Shown here: piece after piece, positions 13,847 through 21,190 of the stretch
Position numbering within the stretch: the first letter of the stretch is position 1
Layout of the letters: every line of letters starts with the position of its first letter
Origin: Deltaproteobacteria bacterium
GTDB lineage: Bacteria; Desulfobacterota; Desulfobaccia; Desulfobaccales; Desulfobaccaceae
DNA: 21,718 nt
Assembly: GCA_016874895.1 (NCBI GenBank)
Contig: VGSX01000026.1
Location: forward strand, 1-21,718
Reading direction: 5' to 3'
Program-made: the position numbers and the translations under genes
The notes under the pieces: generated by a model
Database searches by the model: none
Told to the model about the DNA's origin: nothing
What the model saw: the letters and a program-made list of their open reading frames with translations, nothing else

Positions 13847-16273
13847 ATGAAAATTGATCTCCATGTCCACTCCAAGTTTTCCACCCGACCTTCACAGTGG
13901 GTGTTGCAGAAGCTTGGTTGTCATGAATGTTACACCAGACCCGCACAGGTTTATGCCATCGCCAAAAAGCGTGGCATGGATTGGGTTACCATCACCGATC
14001 ACAACAATATAAACGGTTGTTTGGAAATCGCACACCTGCCCAATACTTTTATCAGTGAGGAAGTCACCAGCTATTTCCCGGAAGACGGCTGCAAGGTGCA
14101 TGTTCTGGTCTATCACATCGACCAGGAAAAGCATCGGGAAATCCAAAAACTGCGGGAGAACATCTACTCGATGGTGGCCTATCTCCAGAAGGAAAATATC
14201 CCCCATTCCCTGGCACACCCGCTCTGGTCGGTAAACGGCCGCCTGAATACTGATCATTTCGAGAAGCTCCTGCTCCTGTTTAAAAATTTTGAGATAAACG
14301 GCAGCCGAGATGAACAGCTTAACCTGTTTCTCAAGCGTATCCTGGGCCATCTGACTCCCCGTGGTTACGACCAGCTCATCAACAAACACGGCATTGTCCC
14401 AGGCTTTGCGGAACCTTGGCGGAAAAATCTCACCGGCGGCTCTGACGACCACAGTTCGCTGACCATTACCAGGACCTATACCGAAGTCCCAGGCGCCGCC
14501 ACTCTTCAGGATTTCTTCATGGGGTTGCAGCATCGGGAAGCCAAAATCATCGGCCACGCCTCCAGTCCCCACACCCTGGCCCACAATCTTTTCAGCATTG
14601 CCTATCAGTTTTATTGCGACAAACTGGGTCTGCAGGACAGATCCAGATCCAATAATTTTCTCAATTTCCTGGACAAAGCTTTAACCAATGCCGCTGCTCC
14701 GAGAAAATCTTTTCTGGCCCAGGTTAGCTCCGCCTTATTCAAGAAAAAGGTCCCTGCCGCACGCGGCCAGGGTTACCGGTTTTCCTTCCTGGATCTGGTA
14801 AAAGATGAGATCACCAAGTTCATCCAGGAAGATCCCCACTTAAAACAATTTTTCCGCACTATGAGTGCCGGTACGAAGGTGGGTGAAGAGGATTGGTATG
14901 AGTTCATAAAACAACTGTCCAACAAACTCATTAGGAAATTCAACCAGCGTCTCCTGGAAAACATCAGCGGTGCCCACATCATAGATCTTTTGCAATCCCT
15001 AACCGTCATAGGCATCAGTTACCTGATGCTGCTGCCTTATCTAGCGGCGTTTAACTCTTTTTCTCAGGATAGACATTTTAGCCAGGAAATTTTAAACCGC
15101 TTCCTGTTAGCGGCTGCTGAAGGAACGGATGGGCCAGGGGCCAAATTGGCCCATTTTACCGACACCTTTTACGAAATCAACGGCGTGGCCCTGACATTGC
15201 AAAAACAGGTGAGTGAAGCACAACTCACCGGTAAGCCTTATACTATCATCACGTGCGATACGAACGGGCATCCCGACTCCGAATGTGTCAAAAATTTTAA
15301 GCCGCTGGCTGTTTGGGACCTCCCGGAATATCAGGAACAGAAACTTTTCCACCCACCCCTTCTGGAGATGCTGGATTTCTGCTATCGGCAGAAATTTAAC
15401 CAGATTCTGGCTGCTACTCCAGGCCCCTTGGGATTGGCCGGCCTTTTCATCGCCCGGATACTAGACCTGCCCATCGATGGCACCTACCATACGTCACTAC
15501 CGCAATACGCCCAGTATCTCACGGAAGACAACACCATCGAAGATCTGATGTGGCGTTATATTCTGTGGTTCTACAATCAGATGAACATCATCTATTCCCC
15601 CTCCGCCAGCACGGCGGCGGAATTGGCCGATCGGGGCCTCAACCCTGAAAAGATCTGCACCTTCCCCCGGGGGGTGGATTTGCATCGCTTCCATCCGGAC
15701 AAACGGAACGGCTTTCTGGAACGCCACTATCAGGCTCCGGAGGGTATCAAGCTGCTCTATGTCGGCCGGATATCCAAGGAAAAAAATCTCCAGATGCTGG
15801 TCCGGGCCTTCACCACCATCAACGAATGCCGAAAAAATGTGCAATTAGTAGTGGTGGGAGACGGTCCTTATTTGGAAGAAATGCAGCAGGCTCTGGCTGA
15901 CAGACCATGTATCTTCACGGGCTACTTGGAAGGCGAAGAGCTGGCCGCAGTCTATGCCTGCAGCGATCTTTTCCTGTTCCCCAGCACCACTGACACCTTC
16001 GGTAATGTGGTCTTGGAAGCTCAGGCCTCAGGTGTGCCGGTCATTGTTACCAATGCCGGCGGCCCTCAGGAAAACATGCTGCCGGGCAGAACCGGATTGG
16101 TAGTACAAGCTGACGACGAGGACAAGTTTGTCGGGGCGGTTCTGTCCTTAATCGACGATCCGGTCACTCGTCAGCGCATGAGCCAAGAGGCCCGGAGCTA
16201 TATCGAAAACCGGTCCTTTACAACCGCCTTTAACGCCACCTGGCAGATTTATCAGGGAGTTGCTCATGGATAA
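13847..16273 (+). CDS. PHP phosphoesterase-GT4 glycosyltransferase fusion (probable glycolipid synthase)
   Basis: 808 residues from the ATG at 13847 (GGAG seven bases upstream); a TTG at 13826 is rejected. N-terminal PHP metallophosphoesterase domain (1 to about 230): DLHVHS (4-9), TITDHNN (48-54), EE at 71-72, HSLAH (120-124) and GGSDDHS (197-203) supply the usual His/Asp metal ligands. A helical linker of roughly 240 residues follows. The GT4 domain (about 470-808) has DGTYHTSLPQYAQYL, FPRGVDLHRFHP, LLYVGRISKEKN, VVVGDGP and FPSTTDTFGNVVLEA with the acid-X7-Glu pair Asp716/Glu724. The YHT..PQY and RGVD..F.P pattern is that of the SqdX/Agt/MgtA group, which glycosylates diacylglycerol. A phosphatase making DAG fused to a DAG glycosyltransferase is an attractive reading but is inference. 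Confidence 0.85.
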   Translation: MKIDLHVHSKFSTRPSQWVLQKLGCHECYTRPAQVYAIAKKRGMDWVTITDHNNINGCLEIAHLPNTFISEEVTSYFPEDGCKVHVLVYHIDQEKHREIQKLRENIYSMVAYLQKENIPHSLAHPLWSVNGRLNTDHFEKLLLLFKNFEINGSRDEQLNLFLKRILGHLTPRGYDQLINKHGIVPGFAEPWRKNLTGGSDDHSSLTITRTYTEVPGAATLQDFFMGLQHREAKIIGHASSPHTLAHNLFSIAYQFYCDKLGLQDRSRSNNFLNFLDKALTNAAAPRKSFLAQVSSALFKKKVPAARGQGYRFSFLDLVKDEITKFIQEDPHLKQFFRTMSAGTKVGEEDWYEFIKQLSNKLIRKFNQRLLENISGAHIIDLLQSLTVIGISYLMLLPYLAAFNSFSQDRHFSQEILNRFLLAAAEGTDGPGAKLAHFTDTFYEINGVALTLQKQVSEAQLTGKPYTIITCDTNGHPDSECVKNFKPLAVWDLPEYQEQKLFHPPLLEMLDFCYRQKFNQILAATPGPLGLAGLFIARILDLPIDGTYHTSLPQYAQYLTEDNTIEDLMWRYILWFYNQMNIIYSPSASTAAELADRGLNPEKICTFPRGVDLHRFHPDKRNGFLERHYQAPEGIKLLYVGRISKEKNLQMLVRAFTTINECRKNVQLVVVGDGPYLEEMQQALADRPCIFTGYLEGEELAAVYACSDLFLFPSTTDTFGNVVLEAQASGVPVIVTNAGGPQENMLPGRTGLVVQADDEDKFVGAVLSLIDDPVTRQRMSQEARSYIENRSFTTAFNATWQIYQGVAHG

Positions 16274-16287
16274 TGTGGGCGATCAAG

Positions 16288-16440
16288 TCACCTTATCACA
16301 TCTTCCACCGTCCGCACCACATGGCCGTGCCCTCCCGTGTATCCCATAAGTCCCAGGACTTCGGGATAATTCCCAAATCCACCGCCTTCTTTGACGACAG
16401 GCTCGACGGTGGCGGTGCTGGCCGCTTTGTGAGATTGTTA
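16288..16440 (-). pseudogene. Unidentified protein-like remnant, minus strand
   Basis: Between the glycosyltransferase gene and folD, the minus strand has 49 sense codons bounded by TAA (16440-16438) and TGA (16290-16288). The reading has protein-like composition (for example FGNYPEVLGLMGYTGGHGHV, then VRTVEDVIR before the stop) but no start codon or ribosome site. It may be the C-terminal stub of a lost gene; I do not recognise the family. Chance coding in GC-rich DNA is a real alternative. Confidence 0.25.
16340..16368. repeat. Imperfect hairpin downstream of the glycosyltransferase gene
   Basis: TATCCC...AAGTCC-CA-GGACTT.GGGATA: two stem blocks of six pairs separated by a small asymmetric bulge, tight CA loop. 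No T-run follows, so it is not a standard terminator. The rest of 16369-16554 holds a CACCGCC/GGCGGTG pair (16380-16419), ACGGT-TTAT-ACCGT (16441-16454) and a degenerate repeat of CCGTTTTCGG type (16459-16486). Confidence 0.4.
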
Positions 16441-16554
16441 ACGGTTTATACCGTATCCGTTTTCGGGTTACCGGTTTTCGGTTAAAATATTTTTTATTTT
16501 TAAATAGTTTGGATATCAGAAGGCATAGCATTTACTCCGGGGGGGATTATCATG

Positions 16555-16590
16555 ACTCCAGGCATTAAGAACGGAAATGCCGGGAGTTTT
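16555..16590. terminator. Inverted repeat with T-run, upstream of folD
   Basis: ACTCCAGGCATT and AATGCCGGGAGT pair over 12 positions with one mismatch around a 9-base loop, followed by TTTT at 16587-16590. It may end transcription from the upstream operon. It lies before the predicted sigma54 promoter of folD, so it would not attenuate folD. Confidence 0.45.
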
Positions 16591-16625
16591 CCCAAAGGGA
16601 GTCAGAATTCTTTTTTTATTGACTA

Positions 16626-16642
16626 TTGGCAGATTTATTGCT
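16626..16642 (+). promoter_or_regulatory. Sigma54-type (-24/-12) promoter before folD
   Basis: TTGGCAGATTTATTGCT has the invariant GG (16628-16629) and GC (16640-16641) exactly 12 bp apart, with TTGGCA and TTGCT on consensus. Predicted start near 16653, about 46 nt before the folD ATG. A second example before the outer-membrane gene strengthens the reading. An activator would be required; none is in the window. Confidence 0.5.
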
Positions 16643-16698
16643 AATTAATGAAAAAATGCACAAAGGTTTTTTCTAAAATCCACAAAGGAGAGGGTTAT

Positions 16699-17598
16699 AT
16701 GGCAGCTACGTTAATTAAGGGCGCGGAAGTCGCGGCCCAGATTCGGGAAGAGTTAAAAAAGGAAGTTGACGAACTGAAGGCCAAACACAATATCACCCCT
16801 GGCCTGGTGACCATCCTGGTGGGCGAGGATCCCGGCTCCGTGAGCTACGTCACCGCCAAACAGAAAACCGCCCATGAACTGGGCTTCCACTCCATCCAGG
16901 ACAACCAGGACGCCTCTATTTCCGAGGAAACTCTGTTGAGCCTGTTGGATAAGTACAACAAGGATCCCCAGATCCATGGCATCCTGGTGCAGCTCCCCCT
17001 GCCCAAGCACATCGACACCAACAAGGTGCTCTACGCCATCAATCCTAACAAGGACGTGGACGCCTTCCATCCGGTAAACGTGGGCCGCATTCTCATCGGC
17101 CAGTATGCCTTCCTGCCCTGCACCCCGGCCGGCTGCCAGGAGCTCATCGTCCGGGCCACCGGCGACCCCAAGGGCAAAGAAGTGGTGGTGGTGGGCCGCT
17201 CCAATATCGTGGGAAAACCCATGGTGGCCATAATGATCCAGAAGCTCCCCGGCGCCAACGCCACCGTCACCTGCGTCCATACCGGCACCCCCAAAGACAA
17301 GATCATCGAGCACTGCAAACGGGCTGACATCCTCATCGTGGCGGCCGGCGTACCCAAGTACGTGCAGGCCGACTGGGTCAAAGAAGGCGCCGTGGTCATC
17401 GACGTAGGCGTCAACCGCATCGGCATGACCGAATCCGGGAAGGCCAAATTGGCCGGCGACGTGGATTTCGACACAGTGAAGGAAAAAGCCTCCTTCATCA
17501 CCCCGGTTCCCGGTGGCGTCGGCCCCATGACCATCACCATGCTGATGAAGAACACCGTCATGGCCGCCAAGCTGTCGGCCGGCCTCATCCAGATCTAA
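16699..17598 (+). CDS. folD: Bifunctional methylene-THF dehydrogenase/methenyl-THF cyclohydrolase
   Basis: 299 residues. Interconverts 5,10-methylene-, 5,10-methenyl- and 10-formyl-tetrahydrofolate in the cytoplasm, linking serine/glycine, purine and formate metabolism; in anaerobes it also serves the methyl branch of the Wood-Ljungdahl pathway. Visible: SYVTAKQKTAHELG (49-62, catalytic Lys56 of the YxxxK motif), GILVQLPLP (94-102), GRSNIVGKP (166-174, dinucleotide-binding) and PGGVGPMT (271-278). ATG at 16699 with AAAGGAG; an upstream frame extension to 16648 starts before that site and lacks conservation. It stands alone between an upstream sigma54-like promoter and a strong terminator. Codons are markedly C/G-ending compared with the genes that follow, suggesting high expression. 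Confidence 0.96.
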   Translation: MAATLIKGAEVAAQIREELKKEVDELKAKHNITPGLVTILVGEDPGSVSYVTAKQKTAHELGFHSIQDNQDASISEETLLSLLDKYNKDPQIHGILVQLPLPKHIDTNKVLYAINPNKDVDAFHPVNVGRILIGQYAFLPCTPAGCQELIVRATGDPKGKEVVVVGRSNIVGKPMVAIMIQKLPGANATVTCVHTGTPKDKIIEHCKRADILIVAAGVPKYVQADWVKEGAVVIDVGVNRIGMTESGKAKLAGDVDFDTVKEKASFITPVPGGVGPMTITMLMKNTVMAAKLSAGLIQI

Positions 17599-17640
17599 GG
17601 CCAGGCCAGAAAAACAGTATTGGCAGATAACCTCAATACC

Positions 17641-17678
17641 AGGGGACGGCGCCTGAATCCGTCCCCTGTTGCTTTTGG
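17641..17678 (+). terminator. Intrinsic terminator of folD
   Basis: AGGGGACGG (17641-17649) and CCGTCCCCT (17659-17667) form a perfect nine-pair GC-rich stem with a nine-base loop, followed by a T-rich tract (GTTGCTTTTGG), 42 bp after the folD stop codon. Confidence 0.75.
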
Positions 17679-17878
17679 TCGCTATGCTCGAGGAACAACG
17701 TTACTGGTTGTTCACACCGAACATAAAGAAGATGATAGCCTGACTATTCATCTTCACCCTGAAAGACGGGGCGGTAATTCTTGACCCTGACGTGCGGGAA
17801 TATTTTCCCAGTTCAGAAAGCGTCAACCAAGCGCTGCGTTCTCTGATTGCCCTTAAACCCAGCAAACCCACCAGATAG
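17671..17878 (+). pseudogene. Frameshifted remnant of a small hypothetical gene
   Basis: One frame (from about 17671) reads FGRYARGTTLLVVHTEHKED... then ...LTIHLHPERRGGNS to a stop at 17782-17784. A second frame (from about 17768) continues with GAVILDPDVREYFPSSES and VNQALRSLIAL to a TAG at 17876-17878. Joined, they match the general form of small bacterial proteins with 'G.YA.R' followed by 'V.LDPDV...F.SSESVN.ALR.L', often found beside small toxin-like genes. The N-terminus is missing: the folD terminator sits where it should be. It is a decayed gene; the antitoxin-like association is from memory. Confidence 0.6.
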
Positions 17879-17920
17879 CAAGCAACTTCTCAGCAGCTCC
17901 CAAAAGCCATAGTTTTGAGG

Positions 17921-17936
17921 CAAAGCCATGGCTTTG
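17921..17936. repeat. 16-bp perfect palindrome
   Basis: CAAAGCCATGGCTTTG is fully self-complementary. A related half-site with mismatches (CAAAAGCCATAGTTTTG, 17901-17917) lies just upstream. It sits in the 314-bp region 17879-18191, which otherwise contains only the promoter for the next gene. An operator-like dyad is possible; no regulator is evident. Confidence 0.45.
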
Positions 17937-18030
17937 GGCGCCAGATGCAAGAGACACCGAACATTTCCTCTCCAAGAACTGGACGTGTGTGCTCAGGAAA
18001 AAAGAAATAACGTCGGTCGAAAGGCGGTTT

Positions 18031-18059
18031 TTGATTTTATTCGATGCTTCGTATATAAT
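18031..18059 (+). promoter_or_regulatory. Sigma70-type promoter for the exonuclease-BRCT gene
   Basis: TTGATT (18031-18036), 17 bp, TATAAT (18054-18059). Predicted start near 18066 with a leader of about 126 nt to the ATG at 18192. Confidence 0.5.
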
Positions 18060-18191
18060 AAAGCAAATTGGGGCTAATTCGACTATACGAAAAATTTCCC
18101 ATCTTAATTTCATAAACCGGCCGAAATAAATAACTATCAGAAGTAAAAAGTTATTGCGGACTTTTAATCGATGAACAAGGAGTGGAGAGCC

Positions 18192-19067
18192 ATGAATTTT
18201 GTTGCCATCGATTTAGAGACGGCGAACGCGGACATGGCATCGATTTGTCAGATCGGTCTTGTAATATTCGAAAATGGATATCTATCAGGTGAATGGAAAA
18301 CCTATATTGATCCAGAAGATTATTTTGATGAAATTAATATATCTATTCATGGGATCGACGAAACTACTGTCAGGGGAGCCCCGAAGTTCCCAGAAGTAGC
18401 CAACAATTTGAGATCATACCTCGAAGATAAAATAGTTATTTGTCACACCCACTTTGATCGGGTGGCGATGCATCAGGCAACTCAAAAGTATGGAATAAGA
18501 GCTCCAGAATGTATTTGGCTAGATTCGGCGCGAGTTGCTCGTCGGACATGGAAAGAATGTGCATGGAAAGGATATGGACTTTATAACGTTTGTAAAATGC
18601 TCGGATATGACTTCAATCATCATGATGCTCTGGAAGACGCGAAAGCGGCAGCGCATATAATTCTTGCCGCTATCAATGAAAGCGGGATTGATATAGAGGG
18701 CTGGCTCAAAAGAGTAAGACAGCCAATAGATCCTAAAGCGATTAGCACAGGTAAAGCCATAGAGCGCGAAGGGAACCCAGAGGGAGCCCTTTTCGGAGAA
18801 GTTATCGTTTTTACCGGTGCACTTGAAATAAAAAGGCGAGAAGCAGCCGACTTGGCGGCCTCCATTGGTTGCAAAGTAGCATCAGGAGTTACGAAGAAAA
18901 CAACAATTCTGGTAGTAGGGGACCAAGATGTTAAGAAACTTGCGGGGCACGAAAAGAGTTCAAAGCACAGAAAAGCCGAAGAACTCATCGGCCAAGGTTT
19001 CCCGATAAGAATCCTCAAAGAAAGCGATTTCAAGGAAATAGCGATACTATCGGATGAATTCGCCTGA
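18192..19067 (+). CDS. DEDDh 3'-5' exonuclease with C-terminal BRCT domain
   Basis: 291 residues. The N-terminal DnaQ/epsilon-like domain (1 to about 165) has the DEDD acids: DLE (Asp7, Glu9) in VAIDLETANAD, HFD (Asp89), and HHDALEDA with His144 and Asp149. The middle region (166-200) is a linker. The C-terminal BRCT domain (about 201-285) shows GEVIVFTGALEIKRREAADL and TTILVVGDQD, as in NAD-dependent DNA ligase and similar proteins. The likely role is processing of DNA 3' ends in repair, replication or defence; the BRCT domain would bind DNA ends or phosphoproteins. Chosen start: ATG at 18192 with AAGGAG nine bases upstream; an in-frame ATG at 18171 has no ribosome site. Its codon use is more AT-rich than folD or the lipid genes, suggesting a different history. 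It stands alone with its own promoter. Confidence 0.88.
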   Translation: MNFVAIDLETANADMASICQIGLVIFENGYLSGEWKTYIDPEDYFDEINISIHGIDETTVRGAPKFPEVANNLRSYLEDKIVICHTHFDRVAMHQATQKYGIRAPECIWLDSARVARRTWKECAWKGYGLYNVCKMLGYDFNHHDALEDAKAAAHIILAAINESGIDIEGWLKRVRQPIDPKAISTGKAIEREGNPEGALFGEVIVFTGALEIKRREAADLAASIGCKVASGVTKKTTILVVGDQDVKKLAGHEKSSKHRKAEELIGQGFPIRILKESDFKEIAILSDEFA

Positions 19068-19143
19068 CAAGTAAATCACGCTAACATAAAATTCACTACT
19101 TTTCTATACAAATATTTATCAACTGCAAATACAAACCTTGCTG

Positions 19144-19914
19144 TTAAAATTCTTTGGTTTTGAGTTGATGGAGGATTCCCTCTCCAAGGTCCAAAAAGAA
19201 GGTCCGAGCGAATCGACTGGTGAATTCGTAATCAAGGGTTTCTTGGTTTGGGGATATGAAGCTGGACGGTTTTAAGTCAGCCACCAGCAGCAGCCAGCAT
19301 TCTTGGCATTTCTCCATATAGTTATTAAATTTTTCGTTCTTTTTATCGATGGTTTTTTGGAGCAATTCTCTGCAGTCTTCAACTACCCAGCCTGAACGGT
19401 TGCAGCGCCAAAAATGCTTTGACCCTTCTTTTAGAATTGATATAGTAGCGTATCTCAACTCTTCAGGTATATTAGCCTTTGGAATTTCAACATTTTTGGA
19501 TTGCTTGGGATCAGTTATCTCTCCCACAGCATTATGAACAGAACAAGCGATAGTCTTGGCCAAGGCAAGTCGATCCTTTATTTCCATGAGTGTATAATTT
19601 CCAAACCCGAAAATTACTTTGACCGGTGGTGTTTTTCTCAATTTGGCATATTCCTGCTGAGCCTTTGAAATAATATCTTCCTGTTGACTTTCCTTTGCCC
19701 GTAGTTGCATTTTATAATTATCGTCAATTAGAACTTCGCTATGCTCAATGCCTAACAAATGAGTTGTAGTAAGGACTAAAAAGTCAGGCTTGTCGTCATG
19801 CAAAAATTCTTGGTTGGGGAACAATGGAAAAAGATTTCGAAATTTATTAAGATGTCTAATTTCATTTTCCCTTTTTTTTATTTTTTCTTCTTCCACCGGT
19901 TTCTTGTCTCGCAT
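19144..19914 (-). CDS. Hypothetical protein with weak PD-(D/E)XK nuclease-like pattern
   Basis: 256 residues from an ATG with GGGAG eight bases upstream; a TTG at 19935 would add seven residues. I do not recognise the family. After a very charged N-terminus (EEEKIKKRENEIRHLNKF), residues 43-60 read PDFLVLTTTHLLGIEHSE. A 'PDF...(L/I)GIE' pair, with an upstream helix Glu (Glu20), is the arrangement of some PD-(D/E)XK nucleases (Asp44, Glu57), but the usual lysine two residues after the Glu is Ser59 here. The C-terminal half has CNRSGWVVEDCRELL and WLLLVADLKPSSF. No membrane segment. It is convergent with the exonuclease-BRCT gene (76-bp gap), with similarly AT-rich codons and its own promoter. 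It could be a defence or mobile-element nuclease or something else entirely. Confidence 0.7.
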   Translation of the reverse strand: MRDKKPVEEEKIKKRENEIRHLNKFRNLFPLFPNQEFLHDDKPDFLVLTTTHLLGIEHSEVLIDDNYKMQLRAKESQQEDIISKAQQEYAKLRKTPPVKVIFGFGNYTLMEIKDRLALAKTIACSVHNAVGEITDPKQSKNVEIPKANIPEELRYATISILKEGSKHFWRCNRSGWVVEDCRELLQKTIDKKNEKFNNYMEKCQECWLLLVADLKPSSFISPNQETLDYEFTSRFARTFFLDLGEGILHQLKTKEF

Positions 19915-19958
19915 TTTTTCTTCTCCCACCAGCAAATTATCACAGCAAATATGTCTAT

Positions 19959-19987
19959 ATTATATTAACACAAAGTGAATTGTTCAA
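19959..19987 (-). promoter_or_regulatory. Sigma70-type promoter for the 19144-19914 gene
   Basis: On the minus strand, TTGAAC (19987-19982), exactly 17 bp, then TATAAT (19964-19959). Predicted start near 19952, leader of about 38 nt. Confidence 0.6.
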
Positions 19988-20132
19988 ACATGCTTTTCCC
20001 TTTGTGCATAGACTGGAAATGCCGCAGCCCTCCTCCAGGCCTGACACCTGACAAGATTGTCAGCAATTTCCCTCAAAATTACATTTTTGCAATAAGACAA
20101 ATTATAACATCCGCAAATTACAGGAAATATTT

Positions 20133-20149
20133 TTGGCATTGTCCTTGCT
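20133..20149 (+). promoter_or_regulatory. Sigma54-type (-24/-12) promoter before the outer-membrane gene
   Basis: TTGGCATTGTCCTTGCT has GG (20135-20136) and GC (20147-20148) exactly 12 bp apart within TTGGCA and TTGCT. Predicted start near 20160, leaving a leader of about 108 nt that contains the hairpin at 20215-20231. The rest of 19988-20132 shows nothing else I can name. Confidence 0.5.
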
Positions 20150-20214
20150 CTCCTGAAAGTCTAATCGATCTCTAGCCGGAAGAAATTAAACACCACCGGT
20201 ACCGGCATTTCGGG

Positions 20215-20233
20215 AAGCCTCCCGGAGGCTTTT
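20215..20233 (+). terminator. Hairpin with T-run in the leader of the outer-membrane gene
   Basis: AAGCCTC-CCG-GAGGCTT is a perfect seven-pair stem with a three-base loop running into TTTT. It lies 35 nt before the ATG and downstream of the predicted promoter, so it is either a leader attenuator or an mRNA-stability hairpin. A perfect CCGGTACCGG palindrome (20196-20205) lies just upstream. Confidence 0.45.
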
Positions 20234-20267
20234 CAATTAAGAGATTACACTGCAAGGGGGAAGTGCA

Positions 20268-21170
20268 ATGCACATCACACGGAACAGAGGCGTTAGCCTG
20301 GTGTCGACCCTTTGGGTCATGGTCATGCTGCTTTTTGTCAGTCTTAGTCATGCGGGGGCTCAGGAACAGGCCGGCCGTGCCGATGCAGCTCCGGCCGCGG
20401 CGGCTGAGGAAGAGGAAAGGCCCACCGCCAGTCTCGGGGTGGACATTCTCAGCCAATACATCTGGCGGGGTTTTGCCCTGAGCCGGCAGAGCGCGGTTTT
20501 ACAGCCCTCCATGACGGTGGGCTACAAGGGTTTTTCGGTGAATTTCTGGGGTAACTTTGACACCAGCGAGAACGCCCCGGCCGCCATCACGCCAAGAACC
20601 GGGGCCAAGTGGAATGAAACCGATTTCACTTTCGGCTACAGCCGGGATATTTACAAGGGGGATGTTATCAAGGCCCTGACCCTGGATGTGGGCGGCATTT
20701 ACTACGCTTACGACGGCACCATCTACCCCCAGGGGGATTCCTTCGAGATCTACTACGGTCTGGCCGCAGATTTCCAGGTGGTGACGCTGTCCATCATGGG
20801 CAACAGCGAGGTGTCCCATTACCCCGGCACCTGGCTGACCGTGGGCCTGTCCCGGGTTTTCGAACTGCCCTATTATAATTCCACTTTGGAACTGGGCAAC
20901 AGTTATGTCTTTCTGTTCTCCCGGGACGGCGCGGCCTTCCCGAGAAGGCCCCTGTCCGCCCCAAACAGCACCACGGCCTTTTCCGGCCCCCTGGCCGGGC
21001 ATGTGTACGCCACCCTCACCATCCCGGTGCACAAATATGTCTCGGTTTCGCCCAAGATCGGCTTCTGGTACGGCCTGGGCGGCAATTCCACGGAGTTGTT
21101 GCGCTGGGCTTCCTGGGATGTCCAACAGAATCATGTCTATGGCGGCCTCAACCTTAATTTTGCTTTTTAA
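20268..21170 (+). CDS. Outer-membrane beta-barrel protein (TorF/Gcw_chp-like putative porin)
   Basis: 300 residues. A Sec signal peptide (1 to about 31: basic MHITRNR, hydrophobic VSTLWVMVMLLFVSL, then SHAGA) is followed by an Ala/Glu-rich stretch (32-50). The mature part begins ASLGVDILSQYIWRGFALS, the 'S.Y..RG...S' opening of TorF-family putative porins. Alternating strands with aromatic girdle residues follow (VGYKGFSVNFWGNFD, FTFGYSRDIYKG, VGGIYYAYDGT, WLTVGLSRVFE). The protein ends in LNLNFAF with a C-terminal Phe, the BamA-recognised signal of outer-membrane barrels. GGGGGAAG precedes the ATG. It probably lets small solutes across the outer membrane; substrate unknown. It stands alone behind a sigma54-like promoter. 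Confidence 0.82.
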   Translation: MHITRNRGVSLVSTLWVMVMLLFVSLSHAGAQEQAGRADAAPAAAAEEEERPTASLGVDILSQYIWRGFALSRQSAVLQPSMTVGYKGFSVNFWGNFDTSENAPAAITPRTGAKWNETDFTFGYSRDIYKGDVIKALTLDVGGIYYAYDGTIYPQGDSFEIYYGLAADFQVVTLSIMGNSEVSHYPGTWLTVGLSRVFELPYYNSTLELGNSYVFLFSRDGAAFPRRPLSAPNSTTAFSGPLAGHVYATLTIPVHKYVSVSPKIGFWYGLGGNSTELLRWASWDVQQNHVYGGLNLNFAF

Positions 21171-21190
21171 CCGAAAGGGAATTATTGATT

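Noticed and set aside
19144..19914. Confident call of a restriction nuclease
   Set aside because: The PD...GIE pattern lacks the expected lysine (Ser59 instead), and no methyltransferase or specificity subunit is adjacent.
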